Shown here: in pieces, positions 46,030 to 54,289 of the stretch
Layout of the letters: every line of letters begins with the position of its first letter
How positions within the stretch are numbered: position 1 is the first letter of the stretch
Assembly (NCBI GenBank): GCA_039917615.1
Contig: JBDSJD010000048.1
Coordinates: 58,788 to 122,787, forward strand
Direction of reading: 5' to 3'
DNA length: 64,000 nucleotides
Source: ZC4RG30 sp039917615
GTDB taxonomy: Bacteria > Pseudomonadota > Gammaproteobacteria > Steroidobacterales > Steroidobacteraceae
Position numbers and translations under genes: made by a program
The notes under the pieces: model-generated
Database searches by the model: none
Told to the model about the DNA's origin: nothing
Seen by the model: the letters and a program-made list of their open reading frames with translations, nothing else

Positions 46030-47766
46030 TCAATTATAGGGATATTCGATGTGCTCGATCAGCAGTTGCAGGCGCCTTTCACCCTGCCAGTGGTTGATGT
46101 CGAGGCGATAGGCCAGCCGCATCCGCCCCTGCGGTGGCGTGATGAAGCGTTCTCCATCCAGCAGGTTGAAGGCGATGGCGTCAAATCGCGCCTGCGAACC
46201 CACCGGCCGCAGCCAGCACTTCATGTGTTTTTCGCCGATCACGCGTGCCGACTCGATCTCGAAATCTCCCTCGAAAGTAGGCTCCGGGAAGGCCTGACCC
46301 CAGGGACCTGCGTCGCGCAGCAGCTGCGCAGTCGCCAGTGAGATCTCCGCATCGGGCAGTGCGCCATCGGTCCACACCACATCGTCCGATTCCACCTGCG
46401 CGAGCCGTTCTGCCACCGCGCTGTCGAAGGCACGTGCAAAGCGATCCAGATCCGTCTGGTCGATGGTGAGGCCCGCCGCCATGGCATGACCGCCAAAGCG
46501 CTTGATGAGGCCGACATGACGCGTGGAAATGGACTCCAGCACATCGCGCACGTGCACGCCCGCAATGGAACGCGCCGAGCCGCGCAGTTCCAGCCCATCA
46601 CCGGCGGGCGCGAATGCCACCACCGGGCGGGCGGTGCGATCCTTGATGCGGCTGGCCACGAGACCAACCACACCCTGATGCCAGCCGGCATCGAACAGGC
46701 AAAGACCCGCGTGGCGTTGGCCATCCTGCCAGGCAACCACGCTCTTCACCGCCGCCTGTGCCTGCGTCTGCATGTCGGCCTCGATCTGCCGGCGCTGCTT
46801 GTTCAGCGCATCAAGCTCGGCTGCCAGCACACGCGCCGCAGCGTCATCGGGCGCTACCAGGCAACGGATGCCGATGCTCATGTCATCGAGCCGGCCGGCG
46901 GCGTTCAGGCGGGGGCCGACCGCATAACCCAGGTCGGAAGCGACCACACTGGCCACTTCACGCCTGGCGACCTCCAGCAGCGCCAGCACTCCCGGCACAC
47001 ACTTGCCGGCGCGGATGCGCTTGAGCCCCTGCCCCACCAGCACGCGATTGTTGGCATCCAGCGGTACGAGGTCAGCTACCGTGCCCAAGGCCACCAGATC
47101 GAGCCAGCGCGAGACGGAACTGGCTCCCGCAGGCCACCGTTCGGTCGCCTGCAACGCGCGCTGCAATGTAGCAAGCACGTAAAACGCCACGCCAACACCC
47201 GCCAGTGCACGGCTGCCGAATGTGCTCCCCGGCAGATTGGGATTCACGATCACATTAGCGTCAGGCAAGTGCTCGCCCGGCAGGTGATGGTCCGTGACCA
47301 GCACATCTATTCCCAGGGCACGTGCAGCCGCTACGCCTTCCAGGCTGGAAATGCCGTTGTCTACCGTGACTATGAGACTGGGTTGGCGTTCCCGCGCCTG
47401 TTCGACGATTCCCGGCGTCAGGCCGTAGCCGAAACGAAACCGGTCCGGCACCAGAAAATCCACGCTGTGAAAGCCCCACTCAGTCAATGCGTGCATCATG
47501 AGGGCCGTGCTGGTTGCCCCGTCGGCATCGAAGTCACCCACTATGAGCACACGGCCGGCGACATGCCGCAGCAGCAGCTCTGCGGCTTCCTCCACGCATT
47601 CCAGCGAGCCCACTGGCAGCAGCGCATCGAGCCCCGTAGCCAACTCCGTGGCACTGGTGACATGTCGTGCTGCGTAGATGCGCCGCAACAGCGGCGACAG
47701 ATCAACCGGCAGCTTCGCGGCCGCCGCATATACCCGGGCCTTCACCCTGCGCACGGAAGCGCTCAT
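46030..47766 (-). CDS. recJ: Single-stranded-DNA-specific exonuclease RecJ
   Basis: A 578-residue DHH-family 5'-3' exonuclease used in recombination and mismatch repair. Catalytic motifs: VGDFDADGATS, TVDNGISS, VTDHHLPGE, and the DHHA1 motif GGHAMAAGLTI. ATG 47766 overlaps the stop of the upstream rpfE-like gene (ATGA). Confidence 0.96.
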   Translation of the reverse strand: MSASVRRVKARVYAAAAKLPVDLSPLLRRIYAARHVTSATELATGLDALLPVGSLECVEEAAELLLRHVAGRVLIVGDFDADGATSTALMMHALTEWGFHSVDFLVPDRFRFGYGLTPGIVEQARERQPSLIVTVDNGISSLEGVAAARALGIDVLVTDHHLPGEHLPDANVIVNPNLPGSTFGSRALAGVGVAFYVLATLQRALQATERWPAGASSVSRWLDLVALGTVADLVPLDANNRVLVGQGLKRIRAGKCVPGVLALLEVARREVASVVASDLGYAVGPRLNAAGRLDDMSIGIRCLVAPDDAAARVLAAELDALNKQRRQIEADMQTQAQAAVKSVVAWQDGQRHAGLCLFDAGWHQGVVGLVASRIKDRTARPVVAFAPAGDGLELRGSARSIAGVHVRDVLESISTRHVGLIKRFGGHAMAAGLTIDQTDLDRFARAFDSAVAERLAQVESDDVVWTDGALPDAEISLATAQLLRDAGPWGQAFPEPTFEGDFEIESARVIGEKHMKCWLRPVGSQARFDAIAFNLLDGERFITPPQGRMRLAYRLDINHWQGERRLQLLIEHIEYPYN

Positions 47767-48764
47767 GCGGACACCGCCTGCCACCACGGTCGCTTGCGCC
47801 GCAACCACCGGGTCAAAGGAGGCCCGGGCAGTTGCCAGGCGCTGTGACCAATCTGCAGCCGCAATGCCGGCAGCCGGCGGGCTGCAAGGTCACGGCGGGC
47901 CGGTTCGAGCCAGGCCGCTTCCCAGCCGGACATCTGCTGCACTGCCTCTCCAGGCAATGGCGGCTGCAGTATCACCAGTGCACCGGCTGTGTCCCTCGCG
48001 TCGTCCCAGTTCATTGCGCGCCGCACTGGTGTTGCGCAATGACTGGCAAGCCCCGCAACCCAGGCATCCGGGTCAATGTTGCTGAACACGCCGCCTGGCA
48101 ACTGGCCGGGCGCTGCCAACCCAGTAGCAACGGCACCGCCCCAGAACCAGAAGCAATTGATCGGGGCGGCCCCAAGCTTTTCGCGCTCGCGATTCAGTGG
48201 CAGTCCGGCGAGCCACATTTCCACTTCAGCGCCCAGCCGGCGCAAGGATCGCCCGGCATCCGTACGCGCCGGCTCACGGGCCAGCGCCACACCGATGAGC
48301 AGCTCGGGACTGGCATCGCTGGCGGCAACGGCAAACGGTGCCTGCAACAACCAGCCGGTGCCGGCCGCATGCAGGTTCACATCAGGCGCACCGAACTCTG
48401 CATTGAAAGCCTGTCGAAAATCTTCACGCTCTGCCGCGTCCACCATGAAACTTCCGGCAGTAGCGAGGAACATGCGGCTGATACCCGCAACGGCGTGGAC
48501 CGGCATCGCGAGACAAGTGCCTGCGCCCGGCGGCAGCAGCGGAATGGCGCAGGCGCTGACCATCGCGGGCGAAATGCTGGCTGCCCCGGGAATGGCGAGC
48601 GCTGCGAGCACGCCGCTGCGCCAATCCGCCGTTGCCGACAGACGCGTCGCGCCCTGCAGCATCTCGGACAACACGGGCAACTCTGGGGATTCATGCAGGG
48701 CCTGGGTCCGGTCGCCCGGAGCAGTCACAGGAGAGGGGCCGGGCATGGCTATCAGGGGGGTCAT
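47763..48764 (-). CDS. RpfE-like conserved protein (phosphoglycerate mutase-related)
   Basis: A 333-residue soluble protein resembling Xanthomonas RpfE and the conserved group related to cofactor-independent phosphoglycerate mutase, recognised by PLNREREKLGAAPINCFWFWGGG-like text (here NCFWFWGGAV) and LHAAGTGWLLQAPF. In xanthomonads rpfE lies with recJ, prfB and lysS, as here. It overlaps recJ by 4 bp. Biochemical role unknown. Start ATG 48764 (or ATG 48746) lies only 20 bp from the divergent Mth938-domain gene. Confidence 0.65.
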   Translation of the reverse strand: MTPLIAMPGPSPVTAPGDRTQALHESPELPVLSEMLQGATRLSATADWRSGVLAALAIPGAASISPAMVSACAIPLLPPGAGTCLAMPVHAVAGISRMFLATAGSFMVDAAEREDFRQAFNAEFGAPDVNLHAAGTGWLLQAPFAVAASDASPELLIGVALAREPARTDAGRSLRRLGAEVEMWLAGLPLNREREKLGAAPINCFWFWGGAVATGLAAPGQLPGGVFSNIDPDAWVAGLASHCATPVRRAMNWDDARDTAGALVILQPPLPGEAVQQMSGWEAAWLEPARRDLAARRLPALRLQIGHSAWQLPGPPLTRWLRRKRPWWQAVSA

Positions 48765-48770
48765 ATCGCG

Positions 48771-48777
48771 TATCGTA
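48771..48777. promoter_or_regulatory. Possible overlapping divergent -10 elements
   Basis: Plus strand TATCGT (48771-48776) ends 8 bp before ATG 48785; minus strand TACGAT (48772-48777) ends 7 bp before ATG 48764. Both fit TAnnnT -10 hexamers placed for leaderless transcripts, and they share bases. Inferred only from sequence. Confidence 0.3.
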
Positions 48778-48784
48778 GCGGTTG

Positions 48785-49150
48785 ATGAAACTGCACGAAC
48801 ATCGCCAGTCCCGCATGAACCTGATCAGCAGCTATGGCGATGGCGAAATCCTGATCAACGGTCAGCGCCTGACCGCGCCCTGCATCATCGCACCCGGATT
48901 CCTGCACCAGGACTGGATCGGCTCGCTTTCCGACCTGACGCTTGCGTCCATAGAGCCGGTCTGGGCGCTGCAGCCGCGGATCCTATTGCTCGGCGCGGCG
49001 CAAAGTCCGGCGGCAGCCGCACGCGCACTGCGCCCGCCGCTGGCGGCGAAGCAGCTGGCACTGGAAGCCATGGAACTGGGCGCAGCCTGCCGGACCTACA
49101 ACGTACTGGCCCAGGAAGACCGTTCGGTAGCCGCATTACTGTTTCCGTAG
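48785..49150 (+). CDS. Mth938-domain protein (DUF498/NDUFAF3-like)
   Basis: A 121-residue single-domain protein of the Mth938/DUF498 family, related to the mitochondrial complex I assembly factor NDUFAF3. Family pattern: SSYGDGEILINGQRLTAPCIIAPG, PRILLLGAAQ, and MELGAACRTYNVLAQEDRSVAALLFP. It is divergent from the rpfE-like gene, and its molecular function is not established in bacteria. Confidence 0.88.
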   Translation: MKLHEHRQSRMNLISSYGDGEILINGQRLTAPCIIAPGFLHQDWIGSLSDLTLASIEPVWALQPRILLLGAAQSPAAAARALRPPLAAKQLALEAMELGAACRTYNVLAQEDRSVAALLFP

Positions 49151-49240
49151 GGGATACCTGCCCTTCTGACGGCAGGCATGCAGCCGTGGCCGACTTTCCC
49201 TAAACTACGCGCTTTCAACCAACCATCCATCGGGGTCCGC

Positions 49241-49969
49241 ATGCGCCTTCCACTCGCCGTTGCCTTTGCCACAGTTGCAACGCTCACTGCCTGTTCGCAG
49301 TCGGCACAGAATTCCACGCCAAAGACAGACGACGAGAAGGCCCTTTACGCGCTCGGCGTCATGGTCACGGGCCAGGTCAAGTCGTTCGAATTCACTGACA
49401 AGGAGATTGCGCTGGTCAAGGCTGGCTTCGACGATGGCGCCCGCGACCGCCCCAAGCTCACGGAAGAGGAAATGCAGGCGCTGATACCGAAGCTGCAGGA
49501 ACTGCAGACCAAGCGGGTTGAAGCCGCCGGAATGCGCGAAAAGGAAGCCGGCACAGCGTACCTCGCGAAGGCGGCCGTCGAAAAAGGCGCGACCAAGCTT
49601 CCCAGCGGCGTGATCTACACGGTCGTGAAAGAAGGTACCGGCGCCAACCCGAAAGCCACAGACACCGTGAAGGTCCACTACGAAGGCAAGTTTGTGGACG
49701 GCAAGGTGTTCGACAGCTCACTCAAGAAAGACCCGGTCACCTTCCCACTCAACGGCGTGATTCCGTGCTGGACCGAGGGTGTGCAGCAAATGAAGGTTGG
49801 CGGCGAGGCAAAGCTGGTCTGCCCTTCTGAACTTGCCTACGGGGACCAGGCACGTCCGCCAATGCGCGCCAATGCCACACTGGTCTTCGACGTGAAGCTT
49901 CTGGAGATCATGAAGGAAGAAGCACCGGCAGCAGCTGCCGAGCCGGCCGCCCCACACGCGGCTCATTGA
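49241..49969 (+). CDS. Lipoprotein FKBP-type peptidyl-prolyl isomerase (FkpA/Mip-like)
   Basis: A 242-residue protein from ATG 49241 with a lipobox (TLTAC, Cys about 19). An N-terminal helical dimerisation domain (EKALYALGVMVTGQVKSFEF ... KEAGTAYLAKAAVEKGATKLPSGVIYTVVKEG) is followed by the FKBP domain (VKVHYEGKFVDGKVFDSS, CWTEGVQQMKVGGEAKLVCPSELAYG). It acts as a periplasmic folding helper. The usual IP-x-W is VIPCWTEG. A short Ala/Pro tail ends the chain. Confidence 0.9.
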   Translation: MRLPLAVAFATVATLTACSQSAQNSTPKTDDEKALYALGVMVTGQVKSFEFTDKEIALVKAGFDDGARDRPKLTEEEMQALIPKLQELQTKRVEAAGMREKEAGTAYLAKAAVEKGATKLPSGVIYTVVKEGTGANPKATDTVKVHYEGKFVDGKVFDSSLKKDPVTFPLNGVIPCWTEGVQQMKVGGEAKLVCPSELAYGDQARPPMRANATLVFDVKLLEIMKEEAPAAAAEPAAPHAAH

Positions 49970-50339
49970 TCAGTTGATTGCTGAAAGTCGCCACCCCCGC
50001 TGGAATCGCGGAGGGTGGCAGGCTCACCGGAGGAAGACACGGAAGTGCAGAGCTAAAGATCCAGTTCAGACCATTCATTCGGAGCTGACAGACTCGAATA
50101 ATTGGCACACGCTTTTTATTGCTTTTGTATCGACTCGATTTTTTTGATTGTTTTCGAAACCCGTCCCAGTCCGTCCTTCAGTGTCTTCGTCCGGTGAGCC
50201 TGTCGCCAGATGGCTACATATGAACACCGTTCATTGCCGCCCGCAAGCCCCTTGACCAATGGGGTATTTTCGGGCTAGGGAGTTTCGAATCGCGGGGTCT
50301 CGAAATGTCGCCATACGCCGCAGAGGGCATCGGAAGGGG
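49970..50339. other. Non-coding stretch between convergent FKBP and pcm genes
   Basis: A 370 bp region without a supported gene. It holds the hairpin above and an AT-rich patch at about 50113-50155 with T runs; the rest shows no recognised element or tRNA. Confidence 0.6.
49990..50019 (+). terminator. GC-rich hairpin after the FKBP gene
   Basis: GCCACCC (49990-49996) pairs with GGGTGGC (50013-50019), extended by CCGC/GCGG, 21 bp after the FKBP stop. There is no downstream T run, so intrinsic termination is doubtful. Confidence 0.3.
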
Positions 50340-51005
50340 TTAGGTCACCCCTGCCAGCATCGGCACAAACGACACCGCACCCAACATTTCGCGGTGCATG
50401 CCATTCTCCCGCCGGGTGATGCGCAGCAGCTGCTGCTGGCCGTCCGCGCCCACCGGCACTACCAGCCGGCCGCCGAGCGCGAGCTGGTTTAACAATGCGT
50501 CAGGGACTGCCAACGGCGCAGCCGCCACGATGATGCCGTCGAACGGCGCCTGCGTCGGCCAGCCTTTCATGCCATCACCATGCTTGAGCTTCACGTTGCG
50601 CACCTGCAGCTGCTTGAGGCGCTCACGGGTGGGCGCGACCAGCGGTTCAACCCGCTCGATCGAAAATATCTTCTCTGCGAACGGCGCCAGCACTGCGGTC
50701 TGGTAGCCGCAGCCGAAACCCACCTCCAGCACCTTGCCGGGTAGTCCACCAGACAACATCGCCTGGGTCATGCGCGCCACGATGTACGGCTGCGAAATGG
50801 TCTGGCCCCAGCCGATCGGCAGAGCCGTATCTTCATAGGCACGGCTTGCCAGCGCCTCGTCCACGAAGATGTGTCGCGGCAGGCTGCGGATCCTTTCCAG
50901 CACCCGCAAATCGTGAATGCCCTGTTCGCGCAGCCGCTGCACCAGACGGTCCCTGGTGCGCGCGGAGGTCATGCCGATCCCCGCGTGATTCACCGGTGTG
51001 ATCAT
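50340..51005 (-). CDS. pcm: Protein-L-isoaspartate O-methyltransferase
   Basis: A 221-residue repair methyltransferase for isoaspartyl residues. Motifs: FVDEALASRAYEDTALPIGWGQTISQPYIVARM, SAM motif I VLEVGFGCGYQTAVLA (usually GTGSGYQ, here GFGCGYQ), and GRLVVPVG. It is encoded 10 bp downstream of surE. The nlpD-rpoS genes that follow pcm in many relatives are absent here. Confidence 0.95.
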   Translation of the reverse strand: MITPVNHAGIGMTSARTRDRLVQRLREQGIHDLRVLERIRSLPRHIFVDEALASRAYEDTALPIGWGQTISQPYIVARMTQAMLSGGLPGKVLEVGFGCGYQTAVLAPFAEKIFSIERVEPLVAPTRERLKQLQVRNVKLKHGDGMKGWPTQAPFDGIIVAAAPLAVPDALLNQLALGGRLVVPVGADGQQQLLRITRRENGMHREMLGAVSFVPMLAGVT

Positions 51006-51015
51006 TCGAGTGCGC

Positions 51016-51774
51016 TCATTCGAGCGGCTTCAGCCATTGGGCCAGCGTCGGCAACACGCTGTGGCGTGTCAGATCGATCTGCAGCGGAGTCACCGAAACA
51101 TAGCCGTTTGCGATGGCGTGAAAATCCGTGCCCTCGCCTGCATCCTGGCCGGCGCCCGACGGGCCGATCCAGTACATGCGCTTGCCCTTGGGATCCTGGA
51201 CCGGGACGATGGGCTTGGATCGATGCCGTCCTCCCAGCCGCGTCGCCCGTATGCCGCGCAGCTGGTCATAGGGAACATCCGGAACGTTCACATTGAGCGT
51301 CATGCCTCGTTCCAACGGTTGCTTGATCAGGCGGCCTATCAGGGTCTTCGCTACGCGCGCAGCGGTGTCGAAATGCCGGCCGCTGTCCGGTTCCATGCAC
51401 AGCGAGAACGCCACGGTGGGCAGGCCGAGAAAACGCCCCTCGATGGCCGCCGCCACCGTGCCGGAGTACAGCGTATCGTCACCCAGGTTGGCGCCATCGT
51501 TGATGCCCGCGCAGACCAGGTCGAACTCAAAGTCGAAATAGCCGGAGATCGCGATATGCACACAGTCGGTTGGCGTGCCGCCGGTTACGTAATGCACACC
51601 GGGCTCGCTCTGGAACACGCGCAGGGGCACATCCAGCGTCAGGGAATTGCTGGCACCGCTGCGGTTGCGGTCCGGCGCCATGATGGTGGTGCTGGCGAGG
51701 CTGCCGAGTGAGGAATTAAGCTTGCGGATGCCTTCCGCAAGGTAGCCGTCGTCGTTGCTGACCAGTATGTGCAT
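51016..51774 (-). CDS. surE: 5'/3'-nucleotidase SurE
   Basis: A 252-residue metal-dependent nucleotidase/exopolyphosphatase. SNDDGYLAEGI (metal-binding Asp pair), APDRNRSGASNSLT and CAGINDGANLGDDTLYSGTV are the family motifs. Forms an operon with pcm. Confidence 0.96.
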   Translation of the reverse strand: MHILVSNDDGYLAEGIRKLNSSLGSLASTTIMAPDRNRSGASNSLTLDVPLRVFQSEPGVHYVTGGTPTDCVHIAISGYFDFEFDLVCAGINDGANLGDDTLYSGTVAAAIEGRFLGLPTVAFSLCMEPDSGRHFDTAARVAKTLIGRLIKQPLERGMTLNVNVPDVPYDQLRGIRATRLGGRHRSKPIVPVQDPKGKRMYWIGPSGAGQDAGEGTDFHAIANGYVSVTPLQIDLTRHSVLPTLAQWLKPLE

Positions 51775-51827
51775 GAAACCCGAACAGAGCCACGGACAGC
51801 GCGCAATATACTAGAACCCCCGTCCCG

Positions 51828-52394
51828 ATGCGGCACACGCCCATGGATGAACAAGACCGGGCGCTGTTCCGGCAGGCGATGCACGGGGTGAGGCGCCTGA
51901 AGACCGATTCGCGACAGCCAGGGCAGCCCCCTCGCCCGCGGCCACGTGCCCGCTTTGCACGCGCAGACAGGGACGCGGTGCTGCAGGAAAGCCTGGGCGC
52001 CGCCTCACCGTTCGAACCAGTGGAAGAAGCTGGCGACGCATTGCTTTACCGGCGGCCGCAGCTCAGCGAGACGGTGTTTCGCCAGCTGCGGCGCGGTCAT
52101 TTCCGCATCGATGGCGAAGTGGATCTGCATGGCATGACGGCGGCCATGGTGGAACCGGCGCTACGCGATTTCCTGGCCGACGCCATCCACCACCGGGCGC
52201 GGATCGTGCGTGTGATCCACGGCAAGGGTCTGCGTTCGGGCAATCGCGGACCGGTGTTGAAGCTGGTTGCCAGCAACTATCTGCGACGTGTGGGCGCAGT
52301 GCTGGGATTTGCCAGCGCGCGGGAAGTCGATGGGGGGTCGGGTGCGATCCTGGTTCTGCTCAAGGCTGGATCAACAAGCCGGGGCGCCACATAG
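51828..52394 (+). CDS. Smr-domain protein (SmrA/SmrB-like)
   Basis: A 188-residue protein with a charged N-terminus and a C-terminal Smr domain: FRIDGEVDLHGMTAAMVEPAL (LDLHG-type motif), RIVRVIHGKGLRSGNRGPVLK (GKG motif). Smr domains are endonucleases; SmrB rescues collided ribosomes by cutting mRNA. Which subgroup applies is unclear. ATG 51828 or 51843 are possible starts. It is divergent from surE. Confidence 0.85.
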   Translation: MRHTPMDEQDRALFRQAMHGVRRLKTDSRQPGQPPRPRPRARFARADRDAVLQESLGAASPFEPVEEAGDALLYRRPQLSETVFRQLRRGHFRIDGEVDLHGMTAAMVEPALRDFLADAIHHRARIVRVIHGKGLRSGNRGPVLKLVASNYLRRVGAVLGFASAREVDGGSGAILVLLKAGSTSRGAT

Positions 52395-52442
52395 GAAACA
52401 CTGTGCGCTGGCCTGGCAGGCCAGGCCAGCGCACCTGGGACA

Positions 52443-52952
52443 TCAACGACCGTCGCGATCCGAATCGCCGGGGATGGCGCGCTCTACGGTATTGCTCAAC
52501 CGCTGCCAAGCGTCCCGCGTAGCGTGCTTGGCGTTGTCCCATTCGAGAGACGAGCGGCCACGTGCAGTACCCCAGTCGCGGCTCAACTCGCTCTCGACAT
52601 CGTCGAACGAACGACCGGGATTGCGCGAATACGCGTCCGCGCCATACTTGTAGGCGGGGCCATAGTCGTCATAACTGCGCGTGCCCTGGATGTAGGGCCG
52701 GCTGGCGTAGTTCTGGCGCCAATACGCATCCTCGGCTACTGGGTCGACGGCCTTGCCGATACCCTTGCCGGCCAGGGAACCCACCACTGCACCTGCAACA
52801 GCGCCGAGTGCGGCACCAGCTGGTCCAGTGAGACCCCCTACCATGGCTCCTGCGGCTGCTCCGCCGGCAACACCGCCGGCCACGCCGCCAACAGTTGCTC
52901 CTACGCCGGTCGCGACGGGATGTGCTGGATCCTTGTAATTGCGTTCGTTCAT
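52443..52952 (-). CDS. Glycine-zipper stress-type protein
   Basis: A 169-residue protein from ATG 52952, which has AAGGAG just upstream. Residues about 15-65 form a Gly/Ala-rich glycine-zipper stretch (GVGATVGGVAGGVAGGAAAG and AALGAVAGAVVGSLAG) that may insert in membranes. The C-terminal half is polar with many Tyr, Arg and Asp residues (YWRQNYASRPYIQGT, then SRDWGTARG). No signal peptide is evident. The plan is similar to hydrophilic stress proteins with a zipper domain seen in proteobacteria; function unknown. Confidence 0.8.
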   Translation of the reverse strand: MNERNYKDPAHPVATGVGATVGGVAGGVAGGAAAGAMVGGLTGPAGAALGAVAGAVVGSLAGKGIGKAVDPVAEDAYWRQNYASRPYIQGTRSYDDYGPAYKYGADAYSRNPGRSFDDVESELSRDWGTARGRSSLEWDNAKHATRDAWQRLSNTVERAIPGDSDRDGR

Positions 52953-53259
52953 GCGGTACTCCTTGGTGTGTGATGGAGATGTGAGGCTACTCACGATGAA
53001 ACGCCATCTGGATAGGCCGCCCTCTGAGATCCGCGCGGGCGATGGCGCCGTGGCCTTGTAGGCCCAGGACGACTATTCAAAGCTCGATGAAATCCATGGT
53101 TCTATACGACCGGCTATCGTTACTCGCGACCACACCAGGGAAATGCACGCAATGGTCGCGCTGCTACAGTGCAGACGGCAACAGGCCCTCAGCAATACCC
53201 CTTGCATGTGCGTTTCATATGCACCTACCGTATCGGGTAACCGTGGAGAGTTGCCTGCA

Positions 53260-54276
53260 ATGATGCCGTTCAGCCGCCGCGAAGCCCTGCGCTTTGCTGC
53301 TTCGATCGCTACCGTCACCGCTTTCATCCGGCATCTGCCTGGAGAGGTGGCTGGCGCCGCGACTGCCACTTCGCCCGCGACAGCGAATGCAGATGCCAAC
53401 AACGCTTGGTCGGTGGCGGGAAGCTCCAACTTCAAGGCGATCTACGGCGACACGAGGTTGCGCGATGCCTTCCTGCTGTTCCTCACCAATGTCTATCACC
53501 TCTATCCCGAGGGCGAGTTCCAGGCATTGATCGCCGATGCCGCGCGCAAGGGGCATTCTGATCGCGAGGTCTACGCGCTGGTGCAGGCGAAGCTCGACAA
53601 ATTGAAACCCTTCCTCGCCGACATCCGCTACGCGCTGCCGGCACTGGCCCGCCAGAAAGAGGAAATGACCCGCGAGACACTGGCGCTGCTCGGCTCGCGG
53701 CGGCAGATCAATGGCTTCATGGAGATTGGTTCCACTGGCCGGTATCTCGGCCATCTGCGCGGACGCACAAAAATGACGGGCGATCTGGTTCTGCTCAACA
53801 ACGTGGCCCCGAGCTATTCGCCCTTGGACATCGTCGAACGCGGCGGTCTGCACAAGCGCGGCCGCTTCGTCTCGCTCAACGACTACGCGCCAATCAGCCC
53901 GGCACAGCTTGCCGACGACAGTCTGGACGTGGTCGCTAACTACATCGGCTTTCACCACAGCCCACCTCGCAAACGCGACGCCTTCGTGCGCTCCGTGCAG
54001 CGGGTGCTGAGGCCGGGAGGGCGGCTCATCCTGCGCGACCACAACGTGGACTCCGACGAGATGAACCGGATGGTTGCCCTCGCCCACGATGTCTTCAACA
54101 TGGGCCTGGAGGTGCCGTGGCAGAAGAACCAGAGCGAGATCCGCAATTTCACCTCGCTTGACCAGATCATCCGCGCGCTGGACGCGCAGGGATTACGACG
54201 CACCGCAACCTCGAAGCCGCTGTTCCAGAGTGGCGATCCGACGCGCAATGCCCTCATTGAATTCGTGAAGGTCTAA
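53260..54276 (+). CDS. Methyltransferase-like protein with twin-arginine signal
   Basis: A 338-residue protein from ATG 53260 (or 53263). The N-terminus MPFSRREALRFAASIATVTAF followed by an Ala-rich stretch looks like a Tat signal. The mature part has a class I SAM methyltransferase layout: FMEIGSTGRYLGHLRG (motif I-like), DDSLDVVANYIGFHH and SVQRVLRPGGRLILRDHNV. SAM is cytoplasmic, so an exported methyltransferase would be odd; the signal could instead be an uncleaved anchor. It is convergent with the FAD oxidase gene (13 bp between stops). Confidence 0.7.
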   Translation: MMPFSRREALRFAASIATVTAFIRHLPGEVAGAATATSPATANADANNAWSVAGSSNFKAIYGDTRLRDAFLLFLTNVYHLYPEGEFQALIADAARKGHSDREVYALVQAKLDKLKPFLADIRYALPALARQKEEMTRETLALLGSRRQINGFMEIGSTGRYLGHLRGRTKMTGDLVLLNNVAPSYSPLDIVERGGLHKRGRFVSLNDYAPISPAQLADDSLDVVANYIGFHHSPPRKRDAFVRSVQRVLRPGGRLILRDHNVDSDEMNRMVALAHDVFNMGLEVPWQKNQSEIRNFTSLDQIIRALDAQGLRRTATSKPLFQSGDPTRNALIEFVKV

Positions 54277-54289
54277 CGGACACAAGGGC

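Noticed and set aside
50100..50160. AT-rich patch as a foreign insert or origin
   Set aside because: Only about 50 bp, no repeats, no DnaA-box cluster and no neighbouring replication or integrase gene.
53143..53259. Longer start for the methyltransferase-like protein
   Set aside because: The 39 extra residues are Cys-rich and unlike a coding start; GGAGAG lies just before ATG 53260, which also begins the Tat-like signal.
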